A stretch of 64,000 nt of DNA from NCBI GenBank assembly GCA_037126765.1, contig JBBCBC010000030.1, positions 10,748,786-10,812,785 of the forward strand. Reading direction: 5' to 3'. This stretch comes from Stenogyne calaminthoides (Eukaryota; Streptophyta; Magnoliopsida; Lamiales; Lamiaceae). A program made the translations under genes and the position numbers. The notes beneath the pieces were generated by a model that worked only from the letters and a program-made list of their open reading frames with translations, searched no databases and was not told where the DNA came from. Positions 12,712-23,513 of the stretch are shown here, piece after piece. Numbering within the stretch: position 1 is the stretch's first letter; each line of letters starts with the position of its first letter.

Positions 12712-13560
12712 CACTACAGGAAATAGCACATTTCGTGACGAAATTTTTGTGACGACACAAAATTCATCACAATATGTTACCTAAAGGTGACAAATTTAAT
12801 TTTCATCACTAAAAAGTGAGAATTCGTGACAAATTTTGGTTTTGTCACCACTGATGTTTTTTTCGTCACTAATTCAAAATTTTCATGACAAAAATAAGAA
12901 ATTTGTTACAATAAACGTTGGTGACGATATTCATAATATTTAGTGACAATATTCAAAGTCATGAAAAATAGTATTTTTGTGACAACTATATGTTTTGTCA
13001 TTAATTATTCAAAAGAATTGGTGACGCACTTAATTCGTCACAATTTTATTTGGTGACGATCGTCATTGTAATTAGTGACAATCATAGTCGTCATATAATA
13101 TAAAAATTTCATGACAATTTTATGTTTCGTCACTAATTGTTCATAGTAATTAGTGACATATTCTTTCGTCACCAATATTGATATATAGTGACGATTAATA
13201 ATTATTTTTTAATGACGCACTTATTTCGTCACAATATTATTCAGTGACGATCACTATTGGTCATATAATATAAAATTTTCATGACAATTTTATGTTTCGT
13301 CGTTAATTGTTCATAGTAATTAGTGACATATTCTTTCGTCACCAATATTTATGTATAGTGATGATTAATAATCATTTTTAATGACGCACTTATTTCGTCA
13401 TAATATTATTCGGTGATGATCTTCATTTTAATTAGTGACGATCAATATTGGTCATATAATATAAAATTTTCATGACGGTTTTATGTTTCGTCATTAATTG
13501 TTCATAGTAAATAGTGACATAGTATTTCGTCACCAATATTTATTTATGATGACGATTAAT
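12712..13560. repeat. Left subterminal repeats of the inner CACTA
   Basis: Dozens of GTGACGA, TCGTCAC and CATGACAATTTT motifs occur in both orientations. From about 13085 they form a tandem array of about three units near 185 bp, marked by CATGACAATTTTATGTTTCG at about 13111 and 13280 and by a variant near 13471. Confidence 0.8.
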
Positions 13561-13689
13561 AAATTTTTCCATATAAAATATAGATTTTATTAAATAAAAT
13601 TGCGAATATAAAATTTATTAAAAAAATATGTTTATTAATTTTTTCCGTATAAAATCTAAATTAGATTAAAAAAATCAAAAAATATAAAT

Positions 13690-13765
13690 TTTCATCCATC
13701 AAGGTTCGAACACGAGACCCTTTGACATAAAGAATATAACTACACCATTGGACCAAACACTACAT
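13690..13765 (-). repeat. tRNA-like fragment (SINE head or decayed tRNA-derived repeat)
   Basis: On the minus strand TTGGTCCAATGGTGTAGTTA resembles a pol III A box, and GTGTTCGAACCTTG about 40 bases later resembles a B box. There is no full cloverleaf, anticodon or clear 3' tail with a duplication. Probably a remnant of a tRNA-derived SINE. Confidence 0.35.
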
Positions 13766-13799
13766 TTGTCTTTTGTTGACATTGTTTCTATGATTTGTT

Positions 13800-13915
13800 G
13801 CATTGGTATCAGGAGATGCTCCATGATTTACTGGGTTCAATATTACATTCTATCATTATGCTGCTATGGGGCATTTTGCTTGACCTGGATAATTTGAGTC
13901 CCTCAACCAGCAGGT
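13800..13915 (+). pseudogene. Exon-like fragment of unknown origin in the inner CACTA
   Basis: One frame is open with EMLHDLLGSILHSI and LLWGILLDLDNLSPS and ends CAGCAG followed by the donor GTACTT near 13913. It looks like the end of a host exon carried by the transposon, but I do not recognise the protein. A chance ORF is possible. Confidence 0.25.
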
Positions 13916-14769
13916 ACTTTTTGTTCTCATTGTGTTGGAGATATTAACCATTTACCCTCCTTTATTGTTCTTTATGCATCTTCTGATCATGCTTAAGATC
14001 AAAGTACTTAATTCCATTTTCATCTACTGAAATTAGTACATAATCTTCGCCTTTATTTTGCAGTTTTCTATTTAAACGTTAACTTGTCCCTGTTTCAACT
14101 ACAATTGCATCATTACCCTTAACTTCTCATTTTGTCTACATTATTTGATGTTTGTGCATTATACTAGTATCATTTTTGAGGTTATGTTGTTGTGGTTGCT
14201 TAACTTGATGCCTCAAAGCTATGTCACATCTCTTTCTATTTCTCTCTCACGCATACTAACAAACAGATTGAGGGCCACTTCTAAAAGTGTTAATCTTTTT
14301 TTTCTTGGTTTTCATCTTGTTTTTATCACTGTCATTGTTGTTTAGTTGTTTTGATGTGAAAGAAGAAGCAAGAAAAGGACATAAAAGACAGCAAATGCCC
14401 CCATTGCTCTGTTGCTTATTTTACTTGTATCTTCATGTACTCATGTGTGTAGCATATAGTGCTAGTTTATTGTGCTGATTGGTTTGTGGGGTTTTCGGGA
14501 ATCGACATGATAAAAATTTAGGCTTTGTTTGGAGAAGATTAAGGAGTCAAATTTGATGGGGTTCTTGATCTTGTAGCTTTGGATGTATGTGGGTATTTGT
14601 TTATTATAAAAAGCCAAAAGTTGCAAATATTTTAATTTGGAGTAAAAAAAACAGAGAAAGATTCTTGATTTTAGCAGGTACTTTTTGCATTTCTTCAATA
14701 GTTCATAGTTAGGTTGATGGGACTATTAACATATTTGATGGCTTCTCTTGATATACTTGTTCCAAATCT

Positions 14770-14870
14770 TGTGTGTTGTTCAGGTTTCGGGTCAATGCCT
14801 TGATGATCAAAGTAGGTTGCTGCTGCAGCTGAAGAACAGCCTTGCGTTCGATACGAACCTTTTTGTAGTA
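14770..14870 (+). pseudogene. Captured fragment of an LRR receptor-like protein (N-terminal cap)
   Basis: The frame reads VSGQCLDDQSRLLLQLKNSL followed by AFDTNL. This matches the form of the LRRNT_2 cap that follows the signal peptide in plant receptor-like proteins and kinases: a Cys, then D(D/E)Q...LLQLKNSL. An acceptor-like TGTTGTTCAG precedes it, no repeats follow, and the frame becomes unrelated after about 14870. A piece of a host immune or developmental receptor gene therefore seems to have been carried inside the inner CACTA element. Identification rests on about 26 residues. Confidence 0.55.
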
Positions 14871-15868
14871 ATGTTTACGGGTGGAGGCTGTACGGATGGA
14901 CTTGTTAAGTTTGGGCGGAAATCGGGTGTGTTGCGGGATGGAAACAGAGTAGAAGAGTTGAAAATAGGGGTGAGCAGATTGTTGTGATCATGAGAAGAAA
15001 TTGCAGCCCAATATTTGATTCAGATTAGACAAGTTTTTCTAGTTTTTCAAATGCACGTTTCTATTTTGATTGCTAGCTGAATTTTGAAGAAACAATTAAT
15101 CTGGGAATTTTTTCAGTAAGATCAATACAATGTTGGTGTATATAATCCGCTCTGGTTTCAGAAAATCATTCATGCTTTCTTGATTCAAGATATGCTACAT
15201 GTATGTTGAGCTCCAAATGTAGCATTGCATATGAAAATTATAACAAGAATATTCGAGGGGGGTGGAAGCCGACTCTTTCTTCATCTGTATTAATTTTGCC
15301 CAATTAAATGAATTTCGTTTTTGCTACTGGTTGTAAGGGTCCTGAATGTGTGTTTTGTTTCAAGTTAGGAGTACATTAAAAATGGGACCGAATGAATCAC
15401 AATTATTCCATCCATAATATAGAAAATTTAGATTATTGTAATTTGTAGCATACAATGAAAGTGTTATAAAATAGTAAATTACACGTTTTTCATTTCATTC
15501 AGTTTTCCTACTCCCAAAGCCCCCAAAGCCCTCAGCCAAAGACAAAGACACTTGCTTGAAAATGGGCATAAAATGTGCTTAAATAATTTTATATGAACTA
15601 CTACGATAACTCATATGAACTAATACTATAATTCTTATGAACTAATACCTTTCATTATATATTGTACTTTATGTAAACTAATAGCTTCACAATTTAGAAT
15701 TTTTTTTCTTTATTTTAAAAGTTTGAAACTATTTTGGAAGTGATTATTGTTAAAGCTCGACTCGAGCTCGATAAGTAAGATAAGATAATTAAGTGTAAAT
15801 ATATGAAATTACTCGAGCTCGACTCGTGCTCAACTTGATTAAAGCTCACTCGAGCTCAACTCAATTAA

Positions 15869-16163
15869 GGGGGTGTTTTAGAAAATTATAAGTGATTATA
15901 ATCACATAAAATTGTGTGCAAAAATAATTTGATGTGTTTTATATCTCTTTTATTAGATTAAACGAGCTCTCAAAAGCTATAAGCATGTGTTTTTGGTAGC
16001 TTATAAGCCATTTTTTTAATATATATATTTATTTTTTTATTTTTTTGTATCAACTTCTTTTTAAAAAAATTTAAAAAACTCTATCAACTTTTACTAAAAA
16101 ATATTTTTTCCATAATCAATAATTTTAATCAATTCTTTAAAAGTATAATTTTTGCAAACACTC
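15869..16163. mobile_element. MITE with GGGGTGTTT / AAACACTCC ends
   Basis: Left GGGGGTGTTTTAGAAAATTA and right TTTGCAAACACTCC form short inverted ends around AT-rich DNA containing AGCTTATAAGCC motifs, similar in style to the foldback at 2272-3101. Directly to the left (15745-15868) is a patch rich in GCTCGACTCGAGCTCG palindromes. Confidence 0.45.
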
Positions 16164-16229
16164 CTTATTGTTAAAAAATGAGTTGGTATGCTGTGAAACT
16201 TGTTTACGGTGAAACTGATTCATTTTTAC

Positions 16230-16430
16230 AAGCACGACCCTTCAGTTATCACGACTACATCCTTTAGTAACATAAGTCACATCCTTTAGTTATCACAATT
16301 ACACCATCTGTTGTAATATAAGTCACACCCTGCACTTTTGTGATTAATGCCCTTTATATAGTAAAAAGTCACACTCTTTAGTTATCATGACTATACTCTT
16401 TAATAATATAATCCTCTATACTTTGTCTAA
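16230..16430. repeat. Degenerate ~45-bp tandem repeat
   Basis: Roughly four copies of a unit combining TCACATCCTTTAGTTATCAC and CTTTAGTAATATAAG are visible with many substitutions. From 16431 to about 16900 the DNA is AT-rich with nothing recognisable. Confidence 0.45.
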
Positions 16431-16949
16431 AATAATCGATAAATAAATTAATTTAAAATTAATATATATATTATTAAGCTTGTTCAGGCTCAAAAAATTA
16501 AGCTCGTAAATATTCGACTATTGTGATTTGAAAAAAATTATGTAAATTATATAATATCACTGTTATACATAAAATTATAATTGTTAAGAAAAATAAAGCA
16601 TTTTTTTAATAGTGATAGATTTTGTACTTAATAATAATAGTGTTTTTATAGATATAATTTATAAGAGTATTACTGTATAAAAAAATATAAAATTTATTAC
16701 ATCATATATATTATAAGTAAAATTAAATGTAATTAATTATATTCAAAAGAATTGATAGTGAAATAAATTTTTAGAACCAAAACACTTAAAATTTGAGAGC
16801 CTAAATTAAACATAAATTTTTAAAGGATTTTGGCTAAAAAAAATTTGAGAGCCAAAATAATTATTAGCGGGGCTTTTAATTTTTTAAATCAGTTCAAAAT
16901 TAGAGAGATATTAATTACTTTCCTTATAGATTTAATTACCCACGTCCTC

Positions 16950-17130
16950 TCCACTATTTCATTAAGTCACTATTTCACATCTCAAACCCTTCTTCCACGT
17001 TCTTCAATTGTGAATTTCTCTCCAGTCGATCGAATCGTGAATCTGCCCTCGCAACCACCGCCACCAGTTTGCTGCAACCGCCACGCCGCCGTTGACTCCG
17101 GTTCTTGGTATAGGACCCTCTGCTCGTGTG
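16950..17130 (+). other. GC-richer, leader-like patch inside the inner CACTA
   Basis: A local rise in GC with CTCTCC, CCACCGCCACC and CGCCGCCG runs resembles a 5' untranslated exon, either the transposon's own or captured. The ORFs across it show no recognisable domain. From 17190 to 17850 nothing further can be assigned. Confidence 0.25.
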
Positions 17131-17850
17131 TTTTCAGTGCATGTAATACATGTATCAAGACATTCTTTAATCTTTTCATTATTTGATTATTTGAGAGTTG
17201 CAAATGTAATTGTTCAAACATTTATCTTGCCCCTGTAAGAATTATTTTTACTTTAAATATTGAAAGAAATTGATTGCGAAATCGACACAGTTGAGAATTA
17301 GGGTTATCTACTACAACTTTGACCAATTTCGTACACCTCACTATTTTTAGTAACGATTTGCCTTTCATTCGCTTTTTCGTTTTCTAAGTGAGCATGCAGA
17401 TGCGATTCTAATCCTAGTTACTATTTGATGGTTCTGCCCCAATTTATTGACTATGATAAGTTGATTTAGGGCAATATACTATGATTCAATTTTTGAATGT
17501 TGGTTAATATTGGTTTACTACTGCCCTATAGTGATAGATGCTGATGTTTTAAAATTTTGGGTGCAATTTGACCATTGTTTGGAGGTTGTTTACTATTGTG
17601 CTCATCAGGTGTTTGATGAAATGTCTGGGAGAATTCTTGCACTGCAATATCCATTGTAGTTTATTCAGTTTCTTGTAATAGCCATACACTACAACTGACA
17701 TTTTTTTCCAGCTTGATTTATGTCTGCTTCGACCTTTTTAAGTGTTAGCAACAATACCACCTTACTAGCTTTATATCAAATTAGAAAAGTTCCACTTATA
17801 CTTATATACCATATCCAATTGATCCCACTGCCAATCAAAATTACAGGATA

Positions 17851-18337
17851 TTAAGAAATCGAACTCACTTGTACGAGGCTACTCACAGTACAAAGAAAGA
17901 TGGATGGAAATCAAATGAGGCAAAGAAGAATTGGGTAAGTTGTGTAGACATATTTATGATATTTAGTTATGTTACAAATTTTGATGTTAATTTACTTCTT
18001 TTTTATTCTTTATTATCAGGACATGATGATAAAAAAAAGAGACGAGTATATTGAGCTTGGAATTGAGAAGATTGAAGAAGAGATAGTCCTTGAAGTATTG
18101 GGTCACGGGTCAGGATATAGAAAAGGTATTGGTTACGGTCCACAGCCTCCAAGCAAACGCAGCTCGTTGTAAGATACCTCTAGTGAATATAAAGATGAGC
18201 TAGAAGACACAATAGAAGAGTTGCAGGAGTCTAAAGCTAAGGTGCAAGAACTTCAAACACAAGTAACTGATTTGAAAGACGAGCTTGTCACAAAAAATAC
18301 AAATTTCACAAAGACAACTCTCGGTAAGAAGGTGTAG
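17851..18337 (+). pseudogene. Ptta/EnSpm-type transposase remnant of the inner CACTA
   Basis: Two exons are visible: about 17851-17934 (THLYEATHSTKKDGWKSNEA) and 18020-18337, joined through GTAAGT...TTATCAG in one phase. The second exon has EVLGHGSGYRKGIGYGPQPP, the glycine-rich end typical of plant Ptta transposase domains, followed by a coiled-coil-like stretch (EDTIEELQESKAKVQELQ). An in-frame TAA at 18170-18172 separates the two. In the outer element the equivalent block reads LGRQEHPDRLRSIGYG, so the two proteins belong to one broad family but are clearly diverged. No N-terminal part was found. Confidence 0.7.
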
Positions 18338-18482
18338 CTCTCAACAAACTAATGGCTATGTTCAACAATGAAGAGATGGAATGGTAAAGGTTAGGTTCTA
18401 TTCATCTATATCTATTTATATAATGTGTATGCCTTCTCCCCCAAACTTGTGTGTGTGATATTGGATTATGTATGTGTAGATC

Positions 18483-20505
18483 TGTTGGTCCCGGTGCAAA
18501 CGAGTCTTACATGTATATGGGGGGGAATACACGTGTTCAGTGTTTTTAAAACTTTTTCTTACTGAGGTCAGCTTGGGTCAGATAATCCTGAAGATTAGGT
18601 CATGAGAAGCACAAATCGCTCTGAGTCAAAGTCTACTGAGACAGTGATTCTGAGTTGCTTTCAGATACCTCAGATAATCCCAACTGAGTCCTGAGTTTTC
18701 AGAGATCCTGAGTTGCTTGGATCAGATAACTAACTTACTGAACCCTAAGAAGAGTAAGTTCAGTTTGGTAACTATCTGTTCTAGCTACTCAGATGTGCGG
18801 AATGGTTGGCCCTTAGTTTATACTCGTTTTAAGCTTTTGCTGAAAACCTTTCTTTAATGGAATAGTGATTAGGTTGTGATTCAATTACATGCAACTTCCA
18901 GTGGATTGATTCCAACTGAAATGTATGTGAAAGTATGCTTTCAAAACTAAGTAATGCAACAGATAAGCACAGATAAAGAAAGCAATAAACAACACAGCAA
19001 TTTATAGTGGTTCAGAGACTCAAGCTCCTACGTCCACTCTCCCTGACTCTTCAGAGAAATTCACTAATCACTTCCTGAGCTTTCTGACTACCTCGCGTAG
19101 TTTACTTACTCAACTCGGCCCTGAGCTTTCTGACTACTCCACGTAGTTTACTTACTCAACCCGACCTTGAGCTTTCTGACTACCTCCGTAGTTTACTTAC
19201 TCAACCACAAACAAGCTTTCAGACTACCTCTGTAGCTTACTAACTTCACCTCTGGAGCTTTCTGACTACTCCGCGTAGTTTACTAACTCTATACAACTCT
19301 TCTCACCAACAATCACACTCAAACTACCTTTCTAAGGGTTTGGGGTTTCTTGGTTGGTTTCCAACTAGGATGAGATATCCTTTACAATGAAGTACAAAGC
19401 AAAGGCTAGGATATCTCGACTAAGCTTTGGATATTTCTTATCAAGCTAGGCTTAGTGAAATGAGCTCTCTTCGATTTAAAGCACTTGGGAAATTCTTGGG
19501 TTTTCGAGTGCTTCAACTTGCAATAATAAGTTTGAGCTCTTGAGTTGCTTACAAATTTCCCGTAACCTTGCAATGTAGCAGGTCACAAGTATTTATAGGC
19601 ATACACCAAGGTCACTCTTGAAAAACTATCCGTTGGAGAGATAGCTCCGAGAGTTTCCTCTTATGGTGTGTGAGAAACGGCTATATTTAGGGTTTGACAC
19701 TCCCTAACACGTTTTAGGCAATAGTCTTTCATGTAGTCGGTCTTCACTTTTTGCGATGCGAACTTTGTACTTGACATCTTTTTTCAATGACACATCCTTT
19801 GTCGATTCGATATGGCATGATGATGTCTTCCTCTTTTTGACTTTTGTCTCCAGTTAAAGGTAGACACCTTCAACGGCTCTTTTGGTTACAATCTCTGAGT
19901 TGATATAACCTTAACAACACTCTGACTTAGTTCCTTTTGTCTGCATTTGAATGTCTTGGGCAATATCTAATTTTCTAAGGAATCGCGACTTTCTCAGTGT
20001 TGCATCCTTCTGATAGATATTCTCAGTGCCTCGGAACATTGGTGTTTATCTTGAGCATTCAAGACATTCTTGAGTCTTGATAATTCTTGTGCCTTTAGTA
20101 TTCTTGATCTTGATCTTACATCTTGAGTCTTCCGAGTCTTGAGTCTTCTTCGAGTCTTTACTTGTATCTTGGACCGATATTTGTCTTTGAGTCTTTAGTT
20201 TCTCAGTTTCTCCTTTGAGTCTTGATTCTCGATTTCTCCTTTGAGTCTTGATTCTCGATTTCCTCGAGTCTTGAAACTTCAGCCTTCATCTTTGAAACTT
20301 CAGGTTTCTTCATAAACATCTTGAGTTCTTGAGTCTTGAAACCTATCCTGATCTATATCTGCTGACTATACATTTTGCAGATAACATCCTGAATACTCTA
20401 AAACTGAATCCTGACTCAACTATCAAGATCATTCTGAACATGTCATATTCAGGGTTTTGGGATCTAATCAAAATCATATGTCTTTATTAAATTCATCTCC
20501 CAACA
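18483..20505 (-). mobile_element. Solo LTR, 2,023 bp, perfect target duplication
   Basis: In plus orientation it starts TGTTGGTCCCGGTGCAAACG and ends CATCTCCCAACA. AGATC flanks both sides (18478-18482 and 20506-20510). Read on the minus strand it matches the truncated LTR at 630-1984 in order, including a conserved CCTATAAATAC TATA-like box (about 19590-19600) and the GGGAGAGTGGACGTAG block (about 19030-19050). No internal retroelement sequence is left. It is the youngest visible layer in this nest. Confidence 0.93.
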
Positions 20506-21317
20506 AGATCTTTTTTTTTTTTTTGTGTTTTAAAGTAGTGGCAGTGGGTTACTTTAGTGTACTATTTTTCTGGTCATTAGTTTCATGGGTTGTTCTTAGT
20601 TTGACGTTAGAATCAATAACCTAGTTTTTGAGAATATGATTCTGATTTTTTAGTATTTTAGCAGGCTCTTGTTTAGAAAAGCTGCCTAAAATCGATTCTT
20701 GCTGAATGGTAGTGTTGTCTAATTTGCTTATTGGTGTTGGTAATTGTGTGAACAATAAGACTTGGGGTTTTGGAATTGGAGAATTAACATTAATCACCTA
20801 GATAATATTGTATACATGTATAAAATCTAATTCTGCCCAAAGGTTTTGTGGTGATGCCTAGGGAATAAATTATAATTTCATATCCTTGTTTCTGATTTCT
20901 TTTTGTTGTGTATCTTTGCTTGAAATTTCTTCATGTGTTAACCTTTTCCTTACAATATTAGGTACAGTTCTCTGTGTACTTATTATATTTTATTACGATC
21001 TTTTCTTTATTTATTAGTGTAAATTTAGAAGCAGTGTAAAATCTAAATTTAGGGCAGTGGGCATTGTGAATGCCCAATGAGTAGAATGTAGTTTTCTTCT
21101 TTTTTGCTGCTGTAAAAAGTGAGTAATGTGGTTTGAAAACAGATGATTAATTATATGTTGCACTTGTGAATTCTATCAGCTCTGGTTTATTGGAATTGAA
21201 ACTGCATTCTGCATCCGTAGTTTGGGAAAAAGTTGTAAAACAGAATTGATAAATAGGTTTTGAAGCCCAAGTTCAATGTTTAGATCTAGGGGGATTCTAA
21301 TTTGAATAAGGAGAGCC

Positions 21318-21465
21318 ATGCGTTCTGTTTCACTTAAAGAATGGCCTAAAAGTTGGTATCCGAAGACCCTTTTATCTATTATTGCTGTAATTGGTGGGCT
21401 TGCCATATTCTTACTGCTTGCTTCAACTCTCTTGGTGTCACAACCTATTGGTTCTACCCAACGGG
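21318..21465 (+). pseudogene. Exon-like piece encoding an N-terminal membrane anchor
   Basis: ATG 21318 opens MRSVSLKEWPKSWYPKTLL followed by a hydrophobic run (LSIIAVIGGLAIFLLLAS) and SQPIGST, ending at a possible donor GTATTT at about 21463. The layout (short basic tail, one transmembrane span, lumenal start) is that of type II Golgi or ER membrane enzymes. The family cannot be named from this piece. No further exon is recognised between here and 22550. It is probably a captured host fragment. Confidence 0.4.
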
Positions 21466-22556
21466 TATTTTGTGTTATACGTGTTTTTCATTCATATCAA
21501 TTATTGATAATTTTATATACCCTACAACATTATATTCATTTGATATATTAACACATGACATCAACATTTGAAAATGGCCACTCTTAATAGATAATGTGTT
21601 CTTCTCTCTTTGGTTAATGGAATCTTACCCATATTAGAGGATTTCAATTCTTTTTTATCTGTGATTATTCGTAAACATGCTTGTACAAATAAAGAAGAAA
21701 GTTTATTTTCCCTTTTCTTTTAAACCTTTTGACACACTTCTTTGTATTGTTTTCCTGAGTTAGCAATATTACAAATTATAGCATCATATATGTAAATGCA
21801 GTATGTTTATATAATTTCTCTACTTAATTAGCAACCTTCAATCACCTGGTATTTTGGCTATTAGAAGTAGCAAGAGAGGACATAATTCATTTTCGCATCG
21901 CATGAACTATGACATAAGTGTTGATATTTCTGGTACTTGTTAAATTGTTGTTATTCTTACATCCTTATTCATTCTTTAACTCATTTGTTTTTATAATGTT
22001 CCAATTGTTCCTCCTTTCAGGTTGTTGTACATCAATTCACATTTTACACTCTTGTCTTCTTTGAGAGTTTAAGTCTAATTGAATAGGCATGTTTTACTTT
22101 TTCGGTTTATCCCTATATTCAGTTCCTAATGTCTATCAAATACATGGTTTCTTTTATGTCCATGCATTAGTTTTGGTCATGCAGTCCACTGGTCTTCACT
22201 CTGATTACTTTTCATCATTTTCTTTTTTATAGGAGATATCTATTGGATAGAAGATTTCATTATCGTCGTTGGAAGAGGAAGGAACATCATGGAAATAAGT
22301 TATACAAAGGACATTTTTTAATGCTTTTAGTTTTTTATTTCATCTAATGATAACAAATATTGTTTAACTTTTCAATTTTGCTTGAATGCTTTTTTTTTAA
22401 TGCAAATTAATTTTTTTTATTTAGTTTTGTTGTGATGTTTTTTTCTATTACATTTAGTAATTGAAATTAGTTTATCACGGATATTTGTATGATCACCTAT
22501 TAATTTAATATATAAAATTCAAATAATTCTTTAATAAATTTAATCATTTCTAGATT

Positions 22557-23510
22557 GTCACAATAAGTATTACTTTTATGATGAAAAATAATATTGTCAC
22601 TAGATACTAACTAGTAATGACGATACCATAGTTTTTTTAAAGACAATTATCATCTTCATCACTAAACAATATTTTATTATGACGAAAAAATTTTGTCACT
22701 ATTTTCATATTTTTTTAACGACGCAAAATATTGTCACTAGATACTAATTAGTAATGACGATATATGTTGTCACTATACCATAATTTTTTTAATGACAATT
22801 ATCATCTTCGTCACTAGACAATATTTTATTATGACAAAAATATTTTGTCACTATTTTCATATTTTTTAACGACGCAAAATATTTGGTCACTATAGCCTTA
22901 TTTTTTGTGACGAATTGTATTGTCACTATATAATAAAATATTTGTCGCTCTAGTGTAATTCTTTCTTGACGAAAATTTTGAAAAAATGACAAAATTTATG
23001 TTGTCACTGTATCTAAACTTTTCGTGATGGTTATCGTACTCGTCACTAAATATTATATTATACCGACAAAAATAATTTGTCACCATTTCCCCATCATTTT
23101 GTGACAATAGAACTTTTGTCACGAAATGTAACTTATTGGTGATAAATTATTTCGTCATTATACATGTACATAAATAGTGACAATCATTATTTCGTCACGA
23201 TATAAATCAAATTGTCATGAAAAGATAAACTTTTAGTGACAAAACATCATATTCAATGACGAAATTTGAAGCCAAATGTGACGTTTTATTTGTCACTATA
23301 GATGGAATGATATAGCGACGATGACCTTTAGCGTCATCAAAAGATAACTTTAGATGACGAATTTAAATAACGTCACATTTACCTAATATGACACACTTTA
23401 GGTGACGTTCTTTGTGACGAAAAAATTTCGTCATCAAACACCTTTTGTGACGAAAAATGATGATTTTATGACGAAATTTGTCGTCGCGATTTATCAAATT
23501 TCTTGTAGTG
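22557..23510. repeat. Right subterminal repeats of the inner CACTA
   Basis: The array holds GACGAAA, TTTTGTCACTA and TAATGACGAT motifs. At 22595-22890 about two tandem copies of a roughly 150-bp unit are visible. It mirrors the left array in motif but not unit length. Confidence 0.8.
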
Positions 23511-23513
23511 AAA

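Larger units (their letters stand above)
12712..23510 (+). mobile_element. Inner CACTA transposon, 10.8 kb, nested in the outer one
   Basis: Left end CACTACAGGAAATAGC and right end ...AAATTTCTTGTAGTG form terminal inverted repeats, flanked by AAA at 12709-12711 and 23511-23513. Both ends carry roughly 0.8-0.95 kb of GTGACGA/TCGTCAC repeats. It inserted in an exon of the outer element's second gene. No TNP2 gene is visible; only a Ptta-type remnant (17851-18337) is, so it is non-autonomous. It carries exon-like pieces resembling host genes (14770-14870, 21318-21465) and is interrupted by a solo LTR (18483-20505). Its family differs from the outer element, whose subterminal motif is AGCGGTT. 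Confidence 0.92.

Noticed and set aside
13707..13765. Possible tRNA gene on the minus strand
   Set aside because: A- and B-box-like strings are present but no cloverleaf or anticodon arm could be drawn; kept only as a tRNA-like repeat.
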